Assembly (NCBI RefSeq): GCF_019740315.1
Contig: NZ_JAHXZR010000001.1
Location: 806,001 to 870,000, forward strand
Reading direction: 5' to 3'
Source of the DNA: Oceanobacter mangrovi
GTDB taxonomy: Bacteria; Pseudomonadota; Gammaproteobacteria; Pseudomonadales; Oceanobacteraceae
DNA length: 64,000 nucleotides
Of the stretch, positions 45,861 to 55,000 are shown piece after piece. Each line of letters opens with the position of its first letter. The first letter of the stretch is position 1. Both the position numbers and the translations under genes were made by a program. The notes beneath the pieces are model-generated. The model was given only the letters and a program-made list of their open reading frames with translations, was not told the DNA's origin and made no database searches.

Positions 45861-46514
45861 TCAGCCGGCAGCAAAGTCGATGGACAAGAACAGTCGGGGC
45901 TCGTTGGTCGCCGGTGAGCGATGCACCAGCCCGCGACCTTCATTGCCGATCCAGCCCTCACCTTTCATCAGTGCCAGATCACCAGCCACGGCTCGCAGAA
46001 TGGCATTGTCGTCCTGACAGGGTTGTATCGGCCCGCCGCCCAGTGCCTGCCGTTTGATGGCTGTTTCCGGCAGCCATTCGGTGCCCGGGCCACTGATGCT
46101 GCTGACCAGCCTTACCGGTACATGATCAACATGAAATCTTGGGCACATGGCACCATCGAGGGTGATCAGTCGCAGGGCCATGGCATTCGGCTCGAACAGG
46201 GATTCAAATACTTCCGCTGCGGTATCCAGGTAGCTCAGCAAGGCAGCTCCGGCCGGCACGGAAGATGGAAAGTCCTGTTGCAGTTGGCTACGAAACTGTT
46301 TGCGGCGGCTGTGCAGCTGGAAGCGGAATCCACCCGGCCGCTGCAGTAGCAGCGGCAGTTCATCTTGCAGTTGTTGCAGCCCGGTTTGATCCAGGCTTTG
46401 GCCAAGGGCGTTCTGCCACACCGCCATATTGATGTCGTTGCGATAGATCGCAGCCAGATCTGCGGCCCTGGGGCTGATGCTGTGATCGGGCATGAAACGC
46501 TGGATCATGTTCAT
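45861..46514 (-). CDS. DUF1826 domain protein, zinc-homeostasis linked
   Basis: A 217-aa DUF1826 protein. The start at 46514 overlaps the CobW-type gene stop as ATGA. It has a conserved core CPRFHVDHVPVRLVSSISGPGTEW and GDLALMKGEGW and a C-terminal LVHRSPATNEPRLFLSIDFA, with His/Asp residues laid out like a double-stranded beta-helix (cupin or 2-oxoglutarate oxygenase-like). In other bacteria DUF1826 genes travel with Zur-regulated COG0523 genes, as here. Its biochemical role is unknown. Confidence 0.82.
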   Translation of the reverse strand: MNMIQRFMPDHSISPRAADLAAIYRNDINMAVWQNALGQSLDQTGLQQLQDELPLLLQRPGGFRFQLHSRRKQFRSQLQQDFPSSVPAGAALLSYLDTAAEVFESLFEPNAMALRLITLDGAMCPRFHVDHVPVRLVSSISGPGTEWLPETAIKRQALGGGPIQPCQDDNAILRAVAGDLALMKGEGWIGNEGRGLVHRSPATNEPRLFLSIDFAAG

Positions 46515-47767
46515 GCTGGTTGCTCCCAACGTGGGAAAGGATCTTCCATTTGCAGCCACAGCTGTTTACCAGCCAGCAGTTCGTCGTCGTTCAGCAAGCA
46601 GGCGTCCAGTTCGTTGCGGAACTCGGCCTCCTGCAAGCCCTGGCCAATAAACACCAGCTCCTGACGCATGTCGCCGAAGGGTTCTTGCCAATACTCATCC
46701 AGGAAGGACAGAAACTCTTCGTCGTCGGGCCAGCGGGCCTTGGGAATCGCTTTCCAGAACATGCCCGCAAAACCATGATGGGCGATACCGCCCGCCTGAC
46801 TCCATTGGCCCGCGAACTCGGGCCGTGATGCCAGCCAGAAGTAGCCTTTTGAACGTACCAATTTGCCACTGCGGCTGGTCCAGTCCTGATGCAGGAACTC
46901 AAAGAAGCGCTGTGGGTGGAAAGGGCGGCGGGCGCGGTAAACGAATGATGAAATGCCGTATTCCTCGGTTTCCGGAATGTGCTCACCGCGTAATTCCTGC
47001 AACCAGCCTGGTGCTTTGGCAGCCTCATCAAAATCAAACAGGCCGGTGCCGAGCACACGCTCCAGCGGCACCTGACCATTGCGAATCGGCAGTTTGTCAG
47101 CACTCGGGTTGAGGTGGTCGAGAATCGCCAGCAGCCTTGCCAGCTGTGGTTCATCAATCAGATCGGTCTTGCTGATCAGAATGACATTGCTGAATTCGAT
47201 CTGATCGACCAACAGGTCGGCAACGTTACGCTGGTCGTCTTCGCCGAGTGATTCACCAGCTTCTTGCAAAGATTGCGCAGCGTCGTAGTCACGCAGAAAG
47301 TTAACGCCATCAACGACGGTCACCATGGTGTCGAGGCGGGCGATTTGCGACAGCGAGCGGCCCTGTTCGTCTTCAAAAGTGAAGGTTTCTGCCACGGGCA
47401 GGGGTTCGGAAATGCCGGTGGATTCAATCAGCAGATAATCAAATTTGCCTTGCTCGGCTAGCCGCTGGATTTCGATCAGCAAGTCTTCTCGTAAGGTGCA
47501 GCAGATACAGCCGTTGCTCATTTGCACCAGTTTTTCTTCCGCCCGATTGAGTGATACCTGTTGGCCAACCTGCATGGCATCGATATTCACTTCGCTCATG
47601 TCGTTGACGATCACGGCGACACGCAGGTTATCGCGGTTGTTGAGGATGTGATTCAGCACCGTGGTTTTACCGGCCCCCAGAAAACCGGATAGCAAGGTGA
47701 CCGGCAATGGTCGGGTAGTCCCGGCTGCTGCAGGATTGGGTTCGGAAGAAACGGAATTTGACTGCAT
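46511..47767 (-). CDS. COG0523/CobW-family GTPase, probable zinc metallochaperone
   Basis: A 418-aa GTPase. Walker A GFLGAGKTT is at residues 28-36, the metal-binding CxCC (GCICC) at 86-90, and the nucleotide-specificity motif SKTDLID follows near 205. The C-terminal CobW_C domain runs from about 275 to the end. This is the ZigA/YeiR-like subgroup that hands zinc to proteins when zinc is short. A Zur-like palindrome lies about 105 bases upstream of the ATG. It is coupled to the DUF1826 gene. Confidence 0.88.
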   Translation of the reverse strand: MQSNSVSSEPNPAAAGTTRPLPVTLLSGFLGAGKTTVLNHILNNRDNLRVAVIVNDMSEVNIDAMQVGQQVSLNRAEEKLVQMSNGCICCTLREDLLIEIQRLAEQGKFDYLLIESTGISEPLPVAETFTFEDEQGRSLSQIARLDTMVTVVDGVNFLRDYDAAQSLQEAGESLGEDDQRNVADLLVDQIEFSNVILISKTDLIDEPQLARLLAILDHLNPSADKLPIRNGQVPLERVLGTGLFDFDEAAKAPGWLQELRGEHIPETEEYGISSFVYRARRPFHPQRFFEFLHQDWTSRSGKLVRSKGYFWLASRPEFAGQWSQAGGIAHHGFAGMFWKAIPKARWPDDEEFLSFLDEYWQEPFGDMRQELVFIGQGLQEAEFRNELDACLLNDDELLAGKQLWLQMEDPFPRWEQPA

Positions 47768-47869
47768 GACATGCTCCTGTAAGCGACTGCTCAGACGGAC
47801 GGTGAACCAGAGGATGCCAGGTGAAGTGAGATGGCGGAGGCTGCCGGTTCAATCATGCTTTTTACTTTA

Positions 47870-47893
47870 AATTGTTATGTTATAACGGTAAAT
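47870..47893. promoter_or_regulatory. Zur-like box upstream of the CobW/DUF1826 pair
   Basis: The sequence TTGTTATGTTATAACGGTAA contains the dyad GTTAT-GTT-ATAAC and resembles the AT-rich GTTATA/TATAAC core of gammaproteobacterial Zur boxes. It lies about 105 bases upstream of the CobW-type start. The match is by eye. Confidence 0.55.
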
Positions 47894-48156
47894 AGGAGAT
47901 TGAAAAATAGTTCGCCAGAAGGCTGCATTGAAGGTGCCGGGAAATCAGTGAGTACGGCCGGATTTCTGCCCGAAAGGCATTGAATCAGAGGGTTGGATAC
48001 CGAGGATTGGATGCAGGAGATGGAACAGCTGCGAGCAAAACGGGTGTGGCGGCCAGCAGGGCAAGTAGCGAGTTAATAACGGCTTAAACAATGGCTTAAA
48101 CAGCATGGGGAAAAACAGGCGATGGCGGCTCAGATCGAGCCGTAGCAGCAGCGGAA
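47894..48156. other. Gap between the zinc locus and the nic regulator, nothing recognised
   Basis: About 260 bases with no plausible open frame, hairpin with T-run, or known operator. Repeated TTGGAT(A/G) trinucleotide-rich stretches near 47993-48015 are weak. Confidence 0.4.
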
Positions 48157-48822
48157 TCAGGCTTTAACGGTATCGCGTACAACCTCTATGGCGTTGGCGC
48201 GCCATTGCTGGCGGAAGCTGTCGCTGTTGAGGTCCTGGTTCATAAACACGCTGAGAGTGTATTGGTTGGAGCAGTAGAAATAGGTCAGCGACGAAATCGT
48301 CAGGTACAGCATGGAGATGTCGATATCGGCCCGCAACAGGCCCTGTTGCTGGCCAGCAGCCACGACGCGCGCCAGCTGGCTTTGAATGCCACTGGAAATC
48401 TGCTGAATGTGTTCCGACTGCCGTGAATGTTTGGCCTGGTGGAGATTTTCGTCGCCCAGAATGGCAACAAACTCACGGTGTTCGAGGTAGTAGTCAAAGG
48501 TAAAGGTGATGATCTGCTCCAGCGCCTGCCAGGGATCGTCCAGATTCAGCTGCAGCTGCTGTTCGGCATCCAGAAACCCCTGATAAACCGATTCCAGTAC
48601 GGCGATAAACAGCTGTTCCTTGTTGCCGAAGTAGTAATAGATCATGCGGTCATTGCTGTTGGCCGCGCGGGATATGCGGTCAATACGGGCACCGGCAAAA
48701 CCTTCCTCGGAAAACACCTGTACCGCAGCCTGCAAGATACGTTGGCGGGTTTCGCGGGCTTTCTGGGCCTGTTTGCTGTTGTTGCGTTGAGTGGGGGCAG
48801 ACGGGCTGTCCAGCTGGCTCAT
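48157..48822 (-). CDS. nicS: TetR-family regulator, possible NicS counterpart
   Basis: A 221-aa TetR protein. The helix-turn-helix covers about residues 40-66 (GARIDRISRAANSNDRMIYYYF), and the C-terminal domain is the TetR_C_33-like type. In P. putida KT2440 a TetR protein, NicS, represses nicAB. This gene sits at the end of the nic cluster, so it is the natural candidate for that role, and the separate palindrome at 56253-56268 upstream of nicA would be its target. Assignment rests on position, not on a diagnostic motif. Confidence 0.62.
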   Translation of the reverse strand: MSQLDSPSAPTQRNNSKQAQKARETRQRILQAAVQVFSEEGFAGARIDRISRAANSNDRMIYYYFGNKEQLFIAVLESVYQGFLDAEQQLQLNLDDPWQALEQIITFTFDYYLEHREFVAILGDENLHQAKHSRQSEHIQQISSGIQSQLARVVAAGQQQGLLRADIDISMLYLTISSLTYFYCSNQYTLSVFMNQDLNSDSFRQQWRANAIEVVRDTVKA

Positions 48823-48885
48823 ATCCTTGCCTTGTCTTGCGGTCTTGTTCTGACCAGGGGGCTTTGTTTGGCGCTGTTATGCAAA

Positions 48886-48921
48886 CAGCCGGGCACTGAC
48901 GTCAGAGTCAGTACCCGGCTG
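48886..48921 (-). terminator. Hairpin after the SSS transporter gene
   Basis: CAGCCGGGCACTGAC (48886-48900) and GTCAGTACCCGGCTG (48907-48921) pair over 15 bp with one mismatch and a 6-base loop. It lies 24 bases past the transporter stop. The minus strand beyond it has no clear T-run. Confidence 0.68.
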
Positions 48922-48944
48922 ATCAGGCATTGTTATGACGCCCG

Positions 48945-50453
48945 TTATACCACGGCAGGCTTGCTGGCGCTGGCCGATTGCGACTTTTTGCTCATCGAAG
49001 TGGAATTGGCTTGTTCGATGAAGTCATCCGCTACCTGTTTAGGCGCTTTGGTCAGCAGGCTGACGCCAACAAACAGCAGGGTTGCTACTGGCAGGCCCCA
49101 GATACCGGCCGAGAAGCCCAGCAGTTTGCCACCGGTCGCGTAGATTACGATCACCAGCAGACCAGAGCCCAGCATACTGGCCAGTGCACCGGCAGCAGTA
49201 CCCTTACGCCAGAAGAAGGCACCAATCATGGCAGGAACCACCACCACCAGGCCGGAAGAGGCAGCAACCGACAGTACTGCGATCAGGCTCAGCTGCAGTT
49301 TGGCGAATACATAGGCCATTACCGCAATCACAGGGATAACAATCTTGCCGACGTTCAGTTGTTGTTTCTCACTGGCTTCCGGCTTGACCACCGCATAAAC
49401 GTCACGGGATACCATCGAAGACAGCGTCAGCATGATGGAGTCAATGGTGGAAATCGCAGCAGCCATAATGCCGATCATTACAATCACCGCCAGTACCGGT
49501 GGCACCATATCAGATGCCAGCAGGGCCGGTGTGGCCATATCGGCCTTGGCCAGATCCGGGAAGGCAACGATGGCAGAGAAGCCCCACATGACCGAAACCA
49601 GGGTGTAGATCAGGCCAAACACCAGGAAACCCATCAGCATCTGGCGCAGGGACTTCAGTGAAGACGGCATAAACAGACGCTGGCTCACCTGTGGGTTGGA
49701 CAGGCTGAAGAAGAACCATGGAATGGTCAGACCCAGGAAGGTCCAGAAGCTGAACAGACCGCTGCCAGGTACCGACAGGGAGTTGGCATTGTTCTGTTCC
49801 AGTGTGGTGAACAGGCCGTCGAAACCGCCCAGTTCAGAAATCACCAGCAGTGCTACCAGCGTAGACACCACAATCATCATCACGGCTTGCAGGGAGTCGG
49901 TCCATACCACCGAGCGAATACCGGCGATGTAACAGAAAAACAGTGCCATCACAGTGGCCAGCAGCACAGCAGTAGAGAACGAGATGGCACCGTCAGTCAT
50001 GCCAGACATCAGGTAACCGACACCAGTCAGCTGCACCGCAGCGTAAGGAATCAGGAACAGACAGGAAGCCAGCGCAGCGGTTACAGAAACCGCTTTGCTC
50101 TGGTAGCGGTGGCCCAGCATTTCGCTTGGAGTGACATAACCGAATTTCTTGCCGACCGACCAGAAACGTGGGCCAAAAATCGCTACAAGTGACACACCGG
50201 CAAAATAGACAATCTCAAAACCCAGCGCGCCAACACCACCTTTGTAGGTCAGACCGGCGAGGCCGACCATCATAAAGGCGCTGTACGTGGTTGCGCTGTA
50301 GGACAGGGCTGACAGGATACCATTCATCTGCCGACCACCGAGGAAATAGCCGGACATGCTTTCAGCGGATTTCCCGTCACGGGAGATAAAGGCAATCACA
50401 ACGGCAATTGCCAGGTAGATCGCAACGGACCACCAGATCAGGGATGTGCTCAT
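48945..50453 (-). CDS. Sodium:solute symporter (SSS family), probable nicotinate or hydroxynicotinate importer
   Basis: A 502-aa protein with about 13 helices, of the SSS family near PanF. The N-terminal GYFLGGRQMNGILSALSYSATTYSAF is the sodium-site region, and GIMAAAISTIDSIMLTLSSM is the family signature near residue 330. It replaces the MFS carriers NicP/NicT of pseudomonads. The start overlaps the small partner gene's stop. A palindrome shared with nicC and nicX lies upstream, tying it to nicotinate control. The substrate is inferred. Confidence 0.86.
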   Translation of the reverse strand: MSTSLIWWSVAIYLAIAVVIAFISRDGKSAESMSGYFLGGRQMNGILSALSYSATTYSAFMMVGLAGLTYKGGVGALGFEIVYFAGVSLVAIFGPRFWSVGKKFGYVTPSEMLGHRYQSKAVSVTAALASCLFLIPYAAVQLTGVGYLMSGMTDGAISFSTAVLLATVMALFFCYIAGIRSVVWTDSLQAVMMIVVSTLVALLVISELGGFDGLFTTLEQNNANSLSVPGSGLFSFWTFLGLTIPWFFFSLSNPQVSQRLFMPSSLKSLRQMLMGFLVFGLIYTLVSVMWGFSAIVAFPDLAKADMATPALLASDMVPPVLAVIVMIGIMAAAISTIDSIMLTLSSMVSRDVYAVVKPEASEKQQLNVGKIVIPVIAVMAYVFAKLQLSLIAVLSVAASSGLVVVVPAMIGAFFWRKGTAAGALASMLGSGLLVIVIYATGGKLLGFSAGIWGLPVATLLFVGVSLLTKAPKQVADDFIEQANSTSMSKKSQSASASKPAVV

Positions 50454-50635
50454 GCTTCATCCTCCCCGAAGTCCTTGGTGAGCAGCAGGTTGGCAACCAC
50501 TACCAGCACGCCGGTGACGGTCCAGTAGAGGAAGCTGCCATGCCAGCTCTGTACTTTGTCGAGCATGGTAAATGGCACTACATAACTGAGGATAACGAGC
50601 GCCCATACCGCCCAGATCCAGGGATTCGATTTCAT
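50450..50635 (-). CDS. Small two-helix membrane protein, SSS transporter partner
   Basis: A 61-aa protein with two hydrophobic helices (NPWIWAVWALVILSYVVPF and YWTVTGVLVVVANLLL), similar to the short DUF3311/YhdT-like proteins encoded before SSS carriers. The ATG at 50635 has AGAGGT upstream, which fixes the start. Its stop overlaps the transporter start as ATGA. Such small proteins are thought to be accessory subunits. Confidence 0.78.
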   Translation of the reverse strand: MKSNPWIWAVWALVILSYVVPFTMLDKVQSWHGSFLYWTVTGVLVVVANLLLTKDFGEDEA

Positions 50636-50746
50636 AGCGTACCTCTTGCTTCTTGTTGCGTGATGGCTGGCTTTTTCCGGTTCTGGAAGCGGCTGGCGCA
50701 TGCGCGTTTTATAGTTTGCCCTGACTTTCGTCGGCTTTTTTAATTA

Positions 50747-50762
50747 ATGATGTATACATCAT
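50747..50762. promoter_or_regulatory. Nic-type operator (site 1) upstream of the transporter genes
   Basis: ATGATGTATACATCAT is a perfect 16-bp palindrome 112 bases upstream of the small membrane protein start. Close variants occur before nicX (58104-58119) and nicC (58234-58249). The most likely binder is the MarR protein at 56465. Confidence 0.78.
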
Positions 50763-50928
50763 ATTTAATAAGGCAATAGCCGTACCAATTTGGTATTTCA
50801 TTGATTTGAAGCGGGTTTCCTGCAAATTCTTTTGTAGCGTATACATTTTAATTGTGCTTGTCTGCACAGTTCTGGAACAGGCCTGATACGAGTGGCTTGT
50901 TATGGTGCATTTCTGTCTGTTGTGGCCC

Positions 50929-51969
50929 TCATGCAAATTGCTTTTCTGATGCTTTTTCTAATGTGTACATGATATTTTCACCGTTTCTATGGGCCACGAT
51001 GTCAGCCATTACAGCGAGTGCAATTTCGGCCGGAGTCTTGCTGCCGATGGCCAGGCCGACCGGCATGTGAATACGCTCAAGCTGGAGTGGGCTGAGTTTG
51101 CCAATTCGGCTCAGGCGTTCGGCTCGTTTTGCTGAGGTGCGACTGGAGCCCATCACGCCGATGTAGAAGGCCTCGGTGTTCACTGCGGCAATCATCGCCA
51201 TGTCGTCGATTTTTGGATCGTGGGTCAGTGCCACAATGGCTGTGTCTGCATGAACCTTGCCGTGTTGGCGGATATAGCTCCACGGCAGCACCGGTCGCAG
51301 CCAGTTGCGACTGGCGGGCATCAGATGGAAGTACTCCTCGCGAGGGTCACAGATCACTACCTGATAACCCAGCGCTTCGGCAAATTCGGCGCACAGAATC
51401 GACACCGCTGACAGACCGGCAATGATCAGGGTGCGGGTGGCGGCAATGCGGATCTGGATGGTTTGTGGTTGAGTGCTGATGACAGGGCCGCAACTGTCAG
51501 CCGGGATCAGCTGGCGTTGGCCGGAAAAGCGGTTAATTTGCCGAATCCGGGTGCCTTCGCCTTGTAAGGCCGCGGCCACTTCGCGCAGGTGCTGCAAGGT
51601 GTCCGGCGTTGGCAGCAGTCGTTCAATCAATAATTGCAGCTGGCCACCGCAAGGGAGCTGCACCCGGGTCGCTGAATGCATCAGTAATGAGGGTGAATCC
51701 GGATGTCGCTCTGCGAGCGCACCGCCATACAGGTATTCAGTCACTGGCTGGCTGAATTGCTGCTGACTGATGCGCTCTATCAGGTCTTCCTCAACGCAAC
51801 CGCCCGACACCGAGCCGACGCACTGGCCTTGCGGGTTGCAGACCATCATGGCACCGGGTGAGCGGGGCGCAGAGCCCCAGGTCGACAATACCGTGCAGAG
51901 CCAGACAGTCTGCCCTTGTTCAAGCCAGACTAACGCTTGTTTTATTACCTGAAGATCCAGTGGTTGCAT
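50929..51969 (-). CDS. xdhC: XdhC/CoxI-family molybdenum cofactor insertion protein
   Basis: A 346-aa XdhC-type protein. The N-terminal XdhC_CoxI domain includes TVLSTWGSAPRSPGAMM and GSVSGGCVEEDLI; the C-terminal Rossmann domain holds VGVMGSS-like FYIGVMGSSRTSAKR and PVGLAIGSKTPAEIALAVMADI. XdhC binds and sulfurates the Moco and loads it into xanthine-dehydrogenase-type enzymes; here the client is NicB, whose gene ends 53 bases upstream of this start on the same strand. The operon order nicA, nicB, xdhC therefore supports a functional hydroxylase. Confidence 0.88.
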   Translation of the reverse strand: MQPLDLQVIKQALVWLEQGQTVWLCTVLSTWGSAPRSPGAMMVCNPQGQCVGSVSGGCVEEDLIERISQQQFSQPVTEYLYGGALAERHPDSPSLLMHSATRVQLPCGGQLQLLIERLLPTPDTLQHLREVAAALQGEGTRIRQINRFSGQRQLIPADSCGPVISTQPQTIQIRIAATRTLIIAGLSAVSILCAEFAEALGYQVVICDPREEYFHLMPASRNWLRPVLPWSYIRQHGKVHADTAIVALTHDPKIDDMAMIAAVNTEAFYIGVMGSSRTSAKRAERLSRIGKLSPLQLERIHMPVGLAIGSKTPAEIALAVMADIVAHRNGENIMYTLEKASEKQFA

Positions 51970-52021
51970 ATCGTCAGCTCCGCTTTGGATTTGAGTTGTT
52001 GGTGGTTTTCGGGCTGCCGGA

Positions 52022-55000
52022 CTAGTGACTGCCGGGATTGGCGCGAATATGGGCGATGGTCTGCTCCAGCTGCTGCCAGGCCGGTTTGTCGCTGGCGAAC
52101 TTGCTGCGCATATAGCGCAACAGATTGGCGATCTGGCCGTTGTTCATGCTGTTGGCAAAACCCGGCATATAGCCCAGCTCGCTGGTGGCCGGATTCTGAA
52201 TACCAAACAGGATGGTGCGGATCAGGTTGTCGGCCTTGTCGCTGTGGACATTGGAGTTAACCGCCAGGTTAGGGTTAACCCCAAACCAGTCCGGCCGGGT
52301 TTCATGGCAACCGGCACAGGCGCTTTCAAACATGCGGGCGCTGGCGTCGTTAAGCGGATTGGTCATGGTGGTACTGCTGTTGGCTGTTGCCGGTACAGCG
52401 GCAAGGGCTGCGGTTGTTGTTGCTGCCACTGGTGCCGCAGTCGTTTGCGGAGCAGTCGAACGGGTGGAAGGTGAAGCAGCCGCTTCATCCAGATTGGCCA
52501 GATAGTGGGCAATGGCCTGAATATCGGCATCGGGCAGTTGCTGCATTTCTTCCACTACCGCCGCCATTGGCCCGGCCGCCGGGCCGTGCTGCTCGGAATA
52601 TCCCGTGCGCAGATAGTCGTACAAATCGGGTTCAGTCCAGTTCAGTGGAATCCGGCTGCTGCCATTCAGGGCCGGTGCTTCCCAGCCATCGACTTCGCCA
52701 CCGGCAAGGAAGGCAATGCCGGTTTTTTCCGCCCCCATCAGGTTGCGCGGCGAATGACAGGCACCACAATGGCCGAGGCCGTTGACCAGATAGGCACCTC
52801 GATTCCATTGTGCGGTTTGGGTCGGATTGGTCTGCCAGCGGGTGTTGGATTGAAACAGGGTATTCCAGCCTGCCATTAAGGGGCGCATACCAAACGGGAA
52901 GCCCAGTTCGGTTTTGGGGTTGTTCTGGCTCACCGCTGGCTGGCTCATGATGTAGGCGTAAAGGGCCTGCATATCGCCGTCGCTGATGTTCTGGTAAGCG
53001 GTGTACGGGAACACCGGATACAGATGTTTGCCATCGCGGCTGATGCCCTGACGCATGGCGCGGTCGAAAGCGGTAAATGACCATTTGCCGATGCCGGTTT
53101 GTGGGTCGGGGGTCAGGTTGGTGCTGTAAACCGTGCCGAACGGCGTTTCCAGTGGCCGGCCACCGGCGTTGCGAATACCACCTTCGGCGGTGTGGCAAAC
53201 GGCGCAGTCACCGGCAGCAAAGACTTCGGCGCCGCGGGCGATGGTGGCGGCGGAGTAGGGTGACGTCAGCGGTTGGGTAATTTCCGGAATGGCTGCCCGC
53301 CAGGGCGATACCATGGCCAGCGTGCCCAGTGTTGCGGCACTGAGACCGCCGAGCCAGCTTTTCCAGCCCGGTTTGCGGCTGTTGCTGGTTGGCTGCTGTA
53401 GCTTTGGTCGCACTCCGGCTTCTTCCAGTGCGTTGCGTACCCGCTCTGGCGTAAATGGCGGCTGGCGCATACGCACGCCGGTGGCGTCATAAATGGCGTT
53501 GGCGATGGCGGCAGCGCTTGGCACTGAGGCGGATTCGCCCGCGCCCATCGGTGGTTCTTCCGGTTTTTCGGCCAGTAGAACGTCGACTTCCGGCAGCTCG
53601 GGAAAGGTCAGAATCGGGTAGCTGCCCCATTCCTTGTCGGCCACGGCGATTTCGTTAAAGGTGACTTCTTCTTTCAATACCCGGCTGGTGGACTGAACGA
53701 TATTGCCGTGTACCTGATGTTTGACGCCGTCCGGGTTGATCATCAAACCGGCATCGTGGCCGACGGTGACGCGGGTGACGTTAACTTCACCGGAGTCCTG
53801 ATCGACTTCGACGTCGGCAATCCAGGCCGCCCAGGCGGCACCAAAGCCGGGGAATTTGCTGTGAATATAACGGGCGTAAGCAACGCCGCGGCCCTTGACG
53901 ATATTGCCGGTGCGGTTGCTGCCTGGTGCTTCGGAGCCTGTGCGTGGCTGCCAGTTGGCGCGCGTGGCGGTGTTTTGCAGCAGCTCCTTGGCGCGCTCGT
54001 CCTGCAGGTATTTGAGCCGGTAGGCGACCGGGTCTTCGCCCGCTTCGGCTGCCAGTTCGTCGATATAGGATTCGTGAGCAAAGGTGTTCGGCATGGCGGA
54101 TACGCCACGCATCCAGGCGGCGCGTACCATGGGTGCCATGTCTTCCACCCGGATGCGCATATGATCGAACTGGTAGGGTGGAATGCTGGTGCGGTCACCC
54201 ATTTCCAGCGCCGCCGGAATGGCTTCGACCACGCCGGTTAACAACAGCGCCAGCATCGGCGCGCCATTGGAAGGATACGAGGTAGTGAAGTCGTAGGCGT
54301 AAGGACGGCCGTCGGCGGCGATTCCGCCATCGACTTCCATTAACTGGCCTGCGCCTTTCGGTTCCCACAGATGTTCCTGCTCGCGGGTCAGTTGTACCCG
54401 CACAGGGTGACCCACTGCGCGCGACAGCAAGACGGCGTCGCCACAGACGTCATCGGCACAGTTGCGGCCATAACAGCCTGCCGCCTGATGGCGAATAATC
54501 TCGATGCGGTTTTCATCAATGTTGAGCAAAAAGGCCAGGTCCGCCCGCAGGATGTGTGGGTTCTGGGTGCCGGACCAGACCAGTACCTGATCGTTGCGGA
54601 TGTCGGCGACGGCGCAGGATGGCCCGATCGAACCATGCATGTGATAGGGCCAGACGTAGGTGCGGGTCAGTCGTTTGTGAGTTTCCTGCAGTGCCTGTTC
54701 GATATTGCCTTCGTCGACCAGGGTGCGGGTCTTGTCGGTCGGGTTGTTGCGAATGGCGTTTTCAAGGTCGTTAATATCCGGCAAGTCGGGGCTGGGTTTC
54801 CAGTCAACCTTGAGTTCGCGGGCGGCGCGGTCAGCCTGCTCCTCGCGTTCGGCGACAATACCAATAAAGTCGCCAATCACTTCGACCGTGATGATGCCGG
54901 GGATATGGGCAATGGAATCGCGGTCGATGCCGAGCAGGCTGTTGCCAATAAATTCACCACCGTCACGACCGGCGTAAGGCGGCCGAATCACCCGGCCGTG

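Noticed and set aside
50709-50936. 75-residue minus-strand open frame upstream of the SSS genes
   Set aside because: It covers the predicted promoter and the perfect palindrome at 50747, lacks a ribosome site and has no recognisable domain.
50956-50972. Fourth nic-type operator AATGTGTACATGATAT
   Set aside because: It lies within the coding end of xdhC, is weakly symmetric and has no gene start in the right place.
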